DNA from: JBOGJG01 sp050747825
GTDB lineage: Bacteria; Acidobacteriota; UBA6911; RPQK01; JBOGJG01
Assembly (NCBI GenBank): GCA_050747825.1
Contig: JBOGJG010000403.1
Coordinates: forward strand, 1 to 23,633
Reading direction: 5' to 3'
Length of the DNA stretch: 23,633 nt
The position numbers were made by a program, and so were the translations under genes. Each line of letters starts with the position of its first letter. Within the stretch, counting starts at the first letter, position 1. Shown here in pieces: positions 15,405 through 21,864 of this stretch. Under the pieces are notes generated by a model. It ran no database searches, was not told the DNA's origin, and saw nothing but the letters and a program-made list of their open reading frames with translations.

Positions 15405-15971
15405 ATGACGGCTGCCAACCAGGTGACCCTTTTGCGTATTGTGTTTGTGCCGGTTTTTATACTACTGGTGCTCTACGGCAATATTGGAGGAGCCCTGGCC
15501 ATCTTTCTCCTGGCCGGCGCAACCGACCTGCTGGACGGCCTCATCGCCCGAAACTTCGGCCAGAAGACTCCTCTGGGAATTCTTCTGGACCCGGTGGCGG
15601 ACAAGCTGCTGCTGACCAGCTCATTTATCCTCCTCTCTCTGGATACCCTTGGTCTGATGGTGATAATGCCGCTCTGGCTAACAGTGACCGTGATCGCCCG
15701 TGACGTTCTGCTGGTCCTCAGCGCTATTGTTATCAACCTGACGGTGGGCCGCCGGCTTTTTTCCCCCTCCATTTTTGGTAAAGCTTCCACCGCCGCCCAG
15801 CTCTTAGCCGTCTTTCTGGTCCTCTTGGCCAACTATCTGCAGATCCAGGGCGACTTCCTGAATCCTTTCTTCTACTTGACACTGGCCCTGACTGTGATTT
15901 CGGGTCTCCACTACCTGGTCAGAGCAACGGGGTTCTTTACGGACAATCGTAAGCAAGCTTCAAGGGGATAA
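15405..15971 (+). CDS. pgsA: CDP-diacylglycerol-glycerol-3-phosphate 3-phosphatidyltransferase
   Basis: PgsA makes phosphatidylglycerol phosphate in the inner membrane. The CDP-alcohol phosphotransferase motif D-x2-DG-x2-AR-x8-G-x3-D-x3-D is complete: Asp41, Asp44, Gly45, Ala48, Arg49, Gly58, Asp62 and Asp66. The rest is strongly hydrophobic, with about five or six membrane helices, and NQVTLLRIVFVPVFILLV is the typical PgsA N-terminus. Length, 188 residues, is normal. The family also includes other CDP-alcohol transferases, but the N-terminus and size favour PgsA. Its stop lies two bases before the start of the next gene. Confidence 0.93.
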   Translation: MTAANQVTLLRIVFVPVFILLVLYGNIGGALAIFLLAGATDLLDGLIARNFGQKTPLGILLDPVADKLLLTSSFILLSLDTLGLMVIMPLWLTVTVIARDVLLVLSAIVINLTVGRRLFSPSIFGKASTAAQLLAVFLVLLANYLQIQGDFLNPFFYLTLALTVISGLHYLVRATGFFTDNRKQASRG

Positions 15972-15973
15972 AC

Positions 15974-16825
15974 TTGTTCACTGTCAGTACCGTTGGAGTC
16001 GTGGGGTGTGGCTTGATGGGATCCGGTATCGCCCAGGTTTCAGCCATGGCCGGCTACGCGACGATCGTCCGCGAGGTCTCCGACGATCTGATCGCCAAAG
16101 GTTTCGGCCGGATTGACGAGTCGCTTCAGAAGCTCGTCCGCAAAGAATCGATGACGGCTGAAGAGAAAGAGCGCGCCCGGGCAAGGCTGACCGGCACGGT
16201 CGATCTGGAGAGTCTGAAAGGCTGCGACTTGGTGATCGAAGCCGTTACCGAGGATTTCGAGACCAAACGAGCGATTTTTGAGACCCTCGATCAAGTCTGT
16301 AAGGCGGAAACTGTTTTTGCCTCAAATACGTCTTCTCTTTCAATCACCGAGCTCATGGTAACCACGAATCGTGCCCAGCGTTTTGTGGGCCTGCACTTTT
16401 TTAATCCGGTCCCTGTAATGCAACTGGTAGAGGTCGTGCGGACAGTCTCCACGGATCCGGAGGTTTTTGACACAGTCGTGCAATTCTCCCGGTCGCTGGG
16501 AAAGAAACCGGTGCTCTGTGAAGATCGATCTGGATTTATCGTGAATCGACTGCTGATTCCGTACCTGATGGATGCGGTTCGGGCACTGGAAGAAGGGGCT
16601 GGAAGCATGGAGGATATCGATCTTGCCATGAAGCTGGGTTGCGGACATCCTATGGGGCCTTTTGCCCTGATGGATTTTATCGGGCTTGATACGGTCTATC
16701 ATATTGCCAACATTCTGTTTGACGAATTTCGGGAGACGCGCTTTGCGCCGCCGCCCCTTCTGAAGCGCATGGTTTTGGCCGGACGGCTGGGCCTGAAATC
16801 CGGCCAGGGCTTCCACTCCTATTGA
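15974..16825 (+). CDS. hbd: 3-hydroxybutyryl-CoA (3-hydroxyacyl-CoA) dehydrogenase
   Basis: This enzyme oxidises or forms (S)-3-hydroxyacyl-CoA with NAD(P). The Rossmann motif GCGLMG is at residues 11-16, followed by DLVIEAVTEDFETK, SNTSSLSITEL, then HFFNPVPVMQLVE with catalytic His141 and partner Glu153, and the C-terminal domain SGFIVNRLLIPYLMDAVRALEEG and GCGHPMGPFALMDFIGLD. The single-domain 283-residue form fits 3-hydroxybutyryl-CoA dehydrogenase rather than the fused FadB type. TTG 15974 is the start because AGGGG at 15963-15967 is well spaced and the Rossmann strand begins at once. It is followed by an enoyl-CoA hydratase, so the pair could interconvert acetoacetyl-, 3-hydroxybutyryl- and crotonyl-CoA. 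Confidence 0.94.
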   Translation: MFTVSTVGVVGCGLMGSGIAQVSAMAGYATIVREVSDDLIAKGFGRIDESLQKLVRKESMTAEEKERARARLTGTVDLESLKGCDLVIEAVTEDFETKRAIFETLDQVCKAETVFASNTSSLSITELMVTTNRAQRFVGLHFFNPVPVMQLVEVVRTVSTDPEVFDTVVQFSRSLGKKPVLCEDRSGFIVNRLLIPYLMDAVRALEEGAGSMEDIDLAMKLGCGHPMGPFALMDFIGLDTVYHIANILFDEFRETRFAPPPLLKRMVLAGRLGLKSGQGFHSY

Positions 16826-16835
16826 CTAATCTCAT

Positions 16836-16856
16836 CTGACCATTAACTATTAACCA
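16836..16856. repeat. Three heptamers before the enoyl-CoA hydratase gene
   Basis: CTGACCA TTAACTA TTAACCA fill 21 bases in exact 7-base register and end two bases before ATG 16859. There is no Shine-Dalgarno. The first word is close to CTGACCG, the inverse of the array unit before lolC. Three degenerate units alone could be chance; the position matches the other junction elements. Confidence 0.45.
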
Positions 16857-16858
16857 GC

Positions 16859-17644
16859 ATGGGCCAGTACAAGAATATCCACGTCGAGTTTCAGGATCGA
16901 GTCGCCCTCCTGACTATCGAACGCCCACAGGTGCTGAATGCGCTGAATGCGGAGACGTTATCGGAGCTCAAGGATTGCTTTACCAATCTCCGAGAAAGCG
17001 GGGAGGCTGGAGCTGTCATCATCACGGGCGCTGGTGAAAAGGCCTTTGTAGCAGGAGCGGATATCGCCGAACTGGCGCAATTGGATCCACTGGGGGCCAG
17101 GGCCAAGTCGGATGCAGGTCATGCCCTGCTTCACGATGTTGAGACTTTTCCAAAGCCTGTAATCGCAGCGATTAATGGCTTTTGCCTCGGCGGAGGCTGC
17201 GAGTTGGCTCTGGCCTGCCATATCCGAATCGCGTCTGAGGATGCCAGGTTAGGATTGCCCGAGGTCAAGCTGGGATTGATCCCGGGATATGGCGGCACTC
17301 AACGTCTGCCGCGGCTCATTGGAAAGGGGCGCGCTCTTGAATTAATTCTTACCGGCGAGATGGTCGATGCTGCTCAGGCGGAAAAAATTGGATTGGTGAA
17401 TCATGTAGTGCCCAGGGCTGAGTTGATCTCGCACTGCCATAGTCTGGCGGGCAAAATCTTGAACAACGCGCCGCTTGCCGTGAGATACTCTATGGAGGCG
17501 ATCCAGTCGGGCCTGGAGATGCCCTTGCAGGAAGCTCTGTCGCTGGAGGCAAACTTGTTTGCGCTGTCCTTTGCCACTGACGACATGCGCGAGGGAACAA
17601 CCGCCTTTGTGGAGAAGCGTAAGGCGCGATTTGAAGGGAAGTGA
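16859..17644 (+). CDS. Enoyl-CoA hydratase (crotonase family)
   Basis: This enzyme hydrates trans-2-enoyl-CoA to 3-hydroxyacyl-CoA. Crotonase landmarks are complete: RPQVLNALNAETLSEL, the oxyanion-hole segment AFVAGADIAEL, NGFCLGGGCELALACHIRIA with Glu115, and LPEVKLGLIPGYGGTQRLPR with Glu135, the two catalytic glutamates. Length is 261 residues, as usual. It follows the 3-hydroxyacyl-CoA dehydrogenase after 33 bases, consistent with a short-chain acyl-CoA module (beta-oxidation or its reversal). Substrate length cannot be read from the sequence. ATG 16859 is directly preceded by heptamer-like TTAACCA words instead of a ribosome binding site. Confidence 0.95.
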   Translation: MGQYKNIHVEFQDRVALLTIERPQVLNALNAETLSELKDCFTNLRESGEAGAVIITGAGEKAFVAGADIAELAQLDPLGARAKSDAGHALLHDVETFPKPVIAAINGFCLGGGCELALACHIRIASEDARLGLPEVKLGLIPGYGGTQRLPRLIGKGRALELILTGEMVDAAQAEKIGLVNHVVPRAELISHCHSLAGKILNNAPLAVRYSMEAIQSGLEMPLQEALSLEANLFALSFATDDMREGTTAFVEKRKARFEGK

Positions 17645-17656
17645 CCGGAGGGTCCT

Positions 17657-18160
17657 ATGAAAGAAACGGCCGGACAGTTGGAGGCAAAGGGTCTTAAGTT
17701 CGCAATAGTGGTCAGTCGATTTAACGATTTGATCTGTGAACGCCTGTTGCAAGGGGCTCTCGACGTGTTGCGACGCATGGGCGCCGCCGATTCCGACATC
17801 ACGGTCATCCGCGTACCTGGCAGCTTCGAAATCCCGGTAACGGCGCAGCGGCTGGCTGAGACGGAAAAGTTCCAGGCCATTATCTGCCTGGGAGCCCTCA
17901 TCCGCGGCGAAACCGACCACTACAACTACATCGCCTCTCAGGTCACAAACGGCATCGGCCAGGTTGCCCTCGAGCATACGATTCCGGTGACCTATGGTGT
18001 TATCACTGCGGATACGGTCGAGCAGGCCATGAACCGCGCCGGAATCAAACACGGAAACAAGGGCGCTGAGGCGGCCGCCAGCGCCGTCGAGATGGCCAAT
18101 CTGTTTAAAGAAATTGACGCTGCAAGGGCTGGCTTCGTGCGTCCGGCCAAGAAGGCTTGA
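17657..18160 (+). CDS. ribH: 6,7-dimethyl-8-ribityllumazine synthase
   Basis: RibH catalyses the penultimate step of riboflavin synthesis, joining 3,4-dihydroxybutanone phosphate with the ribitylamino-uracil. The family motifs are present: FAIVVSRFND with the substrate-stacking Phe22, VPGSFEIP, CLGALIRGETDHYNYIA with catalytic His88, and GVITADTVEQAMNRAG. Length, 167 residues, is normal. ATG 17657 has one of the few strong ribosome binding sites here, GGAGGG at 17647-17652, and lies 12 bases after the hydratase stop. The other rib genes are not in the window. The ribH-nusB pairing is a widespread bacterial arrangement. The last two codons overlap the start of an inverted heptamer element. Confidence 0.97.
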   Translation: MKETAGQLEAKGLKFAIVVSRFNDLICERLLQGALDVLRRMGAADSDITVIRVPGSFEIPVTAQRLAETEKFQAIICLGALIRGETDHYNYIASQVTNGIGQVALEHTIPVTYGVITADTVEQAMNRAGIKHGNKGAEAAASAVEMANLFKEIDAARAGFVRPAKKA

Positions 18161-18219
18161 GGCCCGAGGTCTGAGGCCTTAGGCCCGAAGTTAACGCTCA
18201 AGCCTCAGGCCTCAGGCCT
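18153..18219. repeat. Inverted heptamer element across the ribH stop codon, before nusB
   Basis: The left arm is five units in perfect 7-base register at 18153-18187 (AGGCTTG, AGGCCCG, AGGTCTG, AGGCCTT, AGGCCCG). After an 11-base spacer the right arm at 18199-18219 is CAAGCCT, CAGGCCT, CAGGCCT, the inverse word. The first unit contains the ribH stop codon. The arms could form a long imperfect RNA stem of about 20-25 bp. The nusB ATG follows four bases later, at 18224, without a Shine-Dalgarno. There is no poly-T, so a terminator role is doubtful. Confidence 0.85.
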
Positions 18220-18223
18220 AATT

Positions 18224-18664
18224 ATGGGTAACCGACGAAAAGCTCGCGAACTAGCGTTGCACTTGCTGTTCCAGGAGGACATTACTCACTATACGCCAGA
18301 GGAGATCCGGGAAATTTTCTGGACTTCCAATGCGGCGGATGCGGAGACTCGTGAGTATGCTGATCTGATATTCACCCAGGCAATTGAAAACCGTTCTGAT
18401 ATCGACGCTCTCATCCGCAGTCACAGCCAGCACTGGCGGCTGGAGCGGATGGCGGTAGTAGACCGAAACATCTTGCGCCTGGCCATTTGTGAATTTCTGC
18501 ACACCGAAACTCCTCGAGTGGTGATCATCGATGAAGCCATTGAGGTTGCCCGGAAATACAGCGGAGACGAATCAACCGAATTCATCAACGGTGTTTTAGA
18601 CGCCGTAAAGCGGGATATCGAGAATGACAGAGAAAACCGAACTGGTGAATCAGAGGATCGATAA
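18224..18664 (+). CDS. nusB: Transcription antitermination protein NusB
   Basis: NusB works with NusE (ribosomal protein S10) in antitermination of rRNA transcription. The all-helical family pattern is present: RKARELALHLLFQEDIT at the N-terminus, then WRLERMAVVDRNILRLAICEFLH, TPRVVIIDEAIEVARKYSGDESTEFINGVLD near the C-terminus (quoted in part from the sequence), all typical of NusB. Length is 146 residues, normal. It lies between ribH and lysS. No Shine-Dalgarno precedes ATG 18224; the preceding bases belong to the inverted heptamer element, which may affect translation. The 3' end overlaps lysS by 41 bases in another frame if the lysS start is taken as 18624. Confidence 0.97.
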   Translation: MGNRRKARELALHLLFQEDITHYTPEEIREIFWTSNAADAETREYADLIFTQAIENRSDIDALIRSHSQHWRLERMAVVDRNILRLAICEFLHTETPRVVIIDEAIEVARKYSGDESTEFINGVLDAVKRDIENDRENRTGESEDR

Positions 18665-20117
18665 GCTGGAGGAAATCCGGAAGCTCGGCTATGAGCCTTA
18701 TCCTCACCGCTATACACTCAGTCACACGGTTACGGATCTGGTGGAGCGCTACTCGCAGAGATCGCGCGAGGAATTGGACGAGGATACTGTCAAGGTTCAG
18801 ACCGCCGGTCGCTTGATGGCTTTACGCGGGCACGGCAAAGCCGCTTTTGCTGACCTGGGGGACGGGCATCAGCGCATTCAGATCTACATCCGAAAAGACC
18901 GGCTCGGTGATGAGAACTTCCGGCTTTTTCAACTGCTTGACCTGGGCGATATCATCGGAGTCGAGGGCGTCGTCTCGCGCACCAAAATGGGCGAGCTGAG
19001 CATCTTTGTTGATCGAATCGATTTCCTCGCCAAGTCGCTGCTTCCCCTACCCGAGAAATGGCATGGACTTAGTGATACCGAGATTCGATACCGGCAGCGT
19101 TACCTTGACCTGATTGCCAACTCTGAAGTTCGCGAGATTTTCGTCCGGCGCAGTCGCATTATTACGGAGATCCGGCGCTTTCTGGAATCCAAAGGTTACC
19201 TGGAAGTAGAGACTCCGATGATGCAGCCGCTGGCCGGCGGGGCCACGGCGCGCCCTTTCCGGACTCAGCATGAGGCTTTGGGCATTCCTCTTTACCTCCG
19301 GATTGCCCCCGAACTGTACCTGAAGCGCCTGATAGTGGGAGGTTTTGACCGGGTCTTTGAAATCAACCGAAATTTTCGCAATGAGGGTCTGTCGCGCCAG
19401 CACAATCCCGAATTTACGATGCTCGAGTTTTATCAGGCGTACAGTGACTACAGCGATCTGATGGACCTTACCGAAGAGATGCTGCGCCAGGTCGTGTTGA
19501 ACGCAAGCGGCAGCCTGGAAGTCGAGTATCAGGGAGAAACCATCAACTTCGGCCAATACCAGCGCTACTCCTTGCTTGAGTCCATTCAAAAACTGTGGCC
19601 GGGTGATGACCCTCCTTCTCTGGACGATCTGCATGACCGGTCGCGTGTCATTGAGATGCTCAAGAAGCTTCACGTCGAGTTCAAGCAGGACGAGAGTTGG
19701 GGAATTCTCATCGGGACACTGTTCGAGCAGACTGTAGAAAGTAGCTTGAAGCAGCCCACTTTTATTTTTGATTTTCCTGTCGAGGTTTCCCCGTTGTCCA
19801 AGAGAAAGCCTTCGGATCCGCGTTTTGTTGAAAGGTTCGAACTTTTTGTAGGTGGATTTGAGATCGCCAACGCCTACAGCGAGCTGAACGACCCAGAAGA
19901 GCAGAAGAGCCGCTTCGAGGACCAGGAGAAAGCGCGGGCCGGCGGGGATTTGGAAGCTCATGAGATGGATGAGGATTACATCCGGGCGCTGCGCTACGGT
20001 ATGCCTCCCACAGCGGGGGAGGGAATCGGGATCGATCGTTTGGCAATGATTCTGACGAACTCCCGGTCTATTCGCGAGGTCATTTTATTTCCACATTTGC
20101 GGCCGGAACAGCTCTGA
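18624..20117 (+). CDS. lysS: Lysyl-tRNA synthetase, class II
   Basis: LysS charges tRNA-Lys. This 497-residue protein has the LysS N-terminus (RIDKLEEIRKLGYEPYPHRY), the OB-fold anticodon-binding domain (AGRLMALRGHGKAAFADLGD, then VEGVVSRTKMGELSI), and class II motifs: RQRYLDLIANSEVREIF, the motif 2 region with FRNEGLSRQHNPEFTMLEFY, and motif 3 GEGIGIDRLAMILTNSRSIREV ending FPHLRPE. Length is as expected. ATG 18624 overlaps nusB by 41 bases; a GTG at 18645 would shorten the overlap and loses only seven residues ahead of the conserved start, so it is an alternative. The stop is followed at once by CTGACCGCTGA, the inverse of the heptamer unit in the downstream array. Confidence 0.97.
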   Translation: MTEKTELVNQRIDKLEEIRKLGYEPYPHRYTLSHTVTDLVERYSQRSREELDEDTVKVQTAGRLMALRGHGKAAFADLGDGHQRIQIYIRKDRLGDENFRLFQLLDLGDIIGVEGVVSRTKMGELSIFVDRIDFLAKSLLPLPEKWHGLSDTEIRYRQRYLDLIANSEVREIFVRRSRIITEIRRFLESKGYLEVETPMMQPLAGGATARPFRTQHEALGIPLYLRIAPELYLKRLIVGGFDRVFEINRNFRNEGLSRQHNPEFTMLEFYQAYSDYSDLMDLTEEMLRQVVLNASGSLEVEYQGETINFGQYQRYSLLESIQKLWPGDDPPSLDDLHDRSRVIEMLKKLHVEFKQDESWGILIGTLFEQTVESSLKQPTFIFDFPVEVSPLSKRKPSDPRFVERFELFVGGFEIANAYSELNDPEEQKSRFEDQEKARAGGDLEAHEMDEDYIRALRYGMPPTAGEGIGIDRLAMILTNSRSIREVILFPHLRPEQL

Positions 20118-20196
20118 CTGACCGCTGAAAGCCGCCAACTGACGCGGAATCTGTTGAGCCCTCGCCGCCGCCGCATTTGGCAGCAGCCGGATCAGG

Positions 20197-20202
20197 TAAA
20201 AT
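20197..20202 (+). promoter_or_regulatory. Candidate -10 element for lolCD, now 430 bp upstream of lolC
   Basis: TAAAAT lies in an otherwise GC-rich stretch after lysS, in the style of the other -10 elements here (GGTAAAAT rather than TGnTAAAAT). It is separated from lolC by the heptamer array. If the array between the two GTTCTC copies is removed in thought, the hexamer would lie 22 bases before the lolC ATG, leaving a leader of about 15 bases. No clear -35 element is visible. Confidence 0.4.
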
Positions 20203-20215
20203 ACTATCTGTTCTC

Positions 20216-20625
20216 ATGCATCTCAGCGGTCAGCGGTCAGCGGCCAGCTCGCTTCGCTCGCGGTGGCGGGTGGCAAGCTCGCTTCGCTCGAGGTGGCAGG
20301 TGGCGGGTGGCAAGCTCGCTTCGCTCGAGGTGGCGGCCAGCGGTCAGCGGTCAGCGGTCAGTGGTCAGTGGTCAGCGGTCAGTGGTCCGTGGTCAGTGGT
20401 CAGCTCGCTTCGCTCGCGGTGGCGGGTGGCGGGTGGCAAGCTCGCTTCGCTCGAGGTGGCGGCCAGCGGTCAGCGGTCAGTGGTCAGCGATCAGCGGTCA
20501 GCGATCAGTGGTCAGCGGTCAGTGGTCAGTGGTCAGCGGTCAGTGGTCAGCGGTCAGCGGTCAGTGGTCAGCGGTCAGTGGTCAGTGGTCAGCGGTCAGC
20601 GCTCAGTGGTCAGCGGTCAGTTCTC
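20216..20625. repeat. Composite heptamer array between lysS and lolC
   Basis: About 405 bp consist almost wholly of two 7-base words: GGTCAGY (29 exact GGTCAG cores plus a few variants) and GGTGGCR. The last block, 20467-20620, is 22 units in perfect register; an earlier block, 20341-20403, is nine. Interspersed are five copies of CTCGCTTCGCTCG (at 20248, 20278, 20315, 20404, 20441). Higher-order duplications occur: 20299-20354 equals 20425-20480 (56 bp exact, offset 126), and 20245-20274 equals 20401-20430 (30 bp exact). GTTCTC flanks the array at 20210-20215 and 20620-20625. The plus strand has no stop in any frame through the heptamers, so long but probably meaningless reading frames cross it. 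Confidence 0.97.
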
Positions 20626-20634
20626 GGCTTTGTC

Positions 20635-21864
20635 ATGAAACTCGAGCTCTTCGTCGCATTCCGCTACCTGCGTGCCCGTCGCAAGCAGGCAGTCATTTCG
20701 GTGGTGACTTTGATCTCGATTGCCGGAATCGCGGCCGGCGTCGCTGCCCTGAATATTGCCCTGGCCCTCAATAATGGAATGCAGCAGGAATTTCGGGATC
20801 GCATACTGGGAGCTACGCCACACGTGACGCTGGTTCGCTTCGACCACATTACCATTTCAAACTACGATCAGTTGGGGGAAGAGCTGGAAGAAATTTCCGA
20901 GGTGACAGCAGTTTCTCCTACCATTTACGGTCACGTTCTGCTCAGAAGCGAGCTGAGACAGCAGCCCGCCGTCTTGAAAGGCTTGGATCCTGCCAATAGT
21001 GGAGCCATACAGGAGATCGCCTCCAAGGTGATTGAAGGCAGCCTGCAGAACTTTCAGAAAGGACGCCCGGTTCCTCCCATTGTCCTGGGAAAGGACCTGG
21101 CCTACCAACTCGGGACACTTCAGGGCGAAACCATTCAGGCTATCGGCCTTCAGGGCGAGCTCTCACCGCTGGGCCGGGCGCCCCGCGTGCGAAACTTTGA
21201 GGTAGTAGCCATTTTCGAGTCCGGTTTGTGGGAATATGACTCCAACTGGGCTCTCATTCCCATTTCGTCCGCTCAGGATTTCTTTGGGCTCTCGGCCAAC
21301 GAAGTCTCTGCCCTGGAGTTTCGCATCCGCGACATTGAGCAGGCCAGGCAGGTCGCGGAGAAGATCGAGGAGCGCGCCGGAAGCGGCTATACGACGAGCA
21401 CCTGGATCGAGCTGAATCGTCCCTTTTTTGAAGCCCTTCGCCTGGAGAGAATGGCCCTTTTTATAGCCATCGGCCTGATCGTGCTGGTGGCTTCCATGAA
21501 CAGCGTCAGCACGCTGACGCTGATGGTAATGGAAAAGAGCCGCGACATTTCCATCATCACGGCCATGGGTGGGACCTCCAACACTATTATGGGAATCTTT
21601 ATGCTTCAGGGGCTCATCATTGGCGTGTTGGGAACGATCCTGGGAAATATCCTGGGCAGCTTCGGAGCCTGGTATTTTGATGCGTACCAGGTTTTTCGCA
21701 TTGAAGAGCAGGTCTACTCCATTTCTTATGTGCCCTTTCGCCTGGCCATCACCGATCTGCTCCTGATCTCCCTCTTTGCCGTTCTCATCAGTTTTGTGGC
21801 GACGCTTTACCCGGCCCGCGCGGCCTCGCGGATCGATCCGGTAGAGGGGCTGAGATACGAATGA
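20635..21864 (+). CDS. lolC: Lipoprotein-releasing ABC transporter permease, LolC/LolE family
   Basis: LolC/E with LolD extracts lipoproteins from the inner membrane. The protein begins MKLELFVAFRYLRARRKQAV, the typical Lol permease start, then has a first membrane helix (VVTLISIAGIAAGVAALNIAL), a large periplasmic domain of about residues 45-265 (ending ELNRPFFEALRLERMA), and three C-terminal FtsX-type helices (FIAIGLIVLVASMNSVSTL, GIFMLQGLIIGVLGTILGN, LLLISLFAVLISFVATLYP), ending in PARAASRIDPVEGLRYE. At 409 residues the length is right. ATG 20635 is chosen because the family N-terminus starts exactly there; upstream in-frame sequence is translated repeat and should not be included. Only one permease gene is present, so it may act as a homodimer (LolF-like). 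It overlaps lolD by four bases. Confidence 0.94.
   Translation: MKLELFVAFRYLRARRKQAVISVVTLISIAGIAAGVAALNIALALNNGMQQEFRDRILGATPHVTLVRFDHITISNYDQLGEELEEISEVTAVSPTIYGHVLLRSELRQQPAVLKGLDPANSGAIQEIASKVIEGSLQNFQKGRPVPPIVLGKDLAYQLGTLQGETIQAIGLQGELSPLGRAPRVRNFEVVAIFESGLWEYDSNWALIPISSAQDFFGLSANEVSALEFRIRDIEQARQVAEKIEERAGSGYTTSTWIELNRPFFEALRLERMALFIAIGLIVLVASMNSVSTLTLMVMEKSRDISIITAMGGTSNTIMGIFMLQGLIIGVLGTILGNILGSFGAWYFDAYQVFRIEEQVYSISYVPFRLAITDLLLISLFAVLISFVATLYPARAASRIDPVEGLRYE

Noticed and set aside
18197..18223. Inverted heptamer right arm as an intrinsic terminator of ribH
   Set aside because: No U-run follows the stem, and the nusB start codon is only four bases away.
20216..20625. CRISPR-like array
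   Set aside because: Units are 7 bases with no unique spacers, and there is no leader or cas gene. It is a tandem heptamer array.
20154..20774. Open frames giving repeated SGQRS/VVSGQW protein
   Set aside because: They arise because the heptamer has no plus-strand stop in any frame. Composition is pure repeat, and one frame runs out of frame into lolC.
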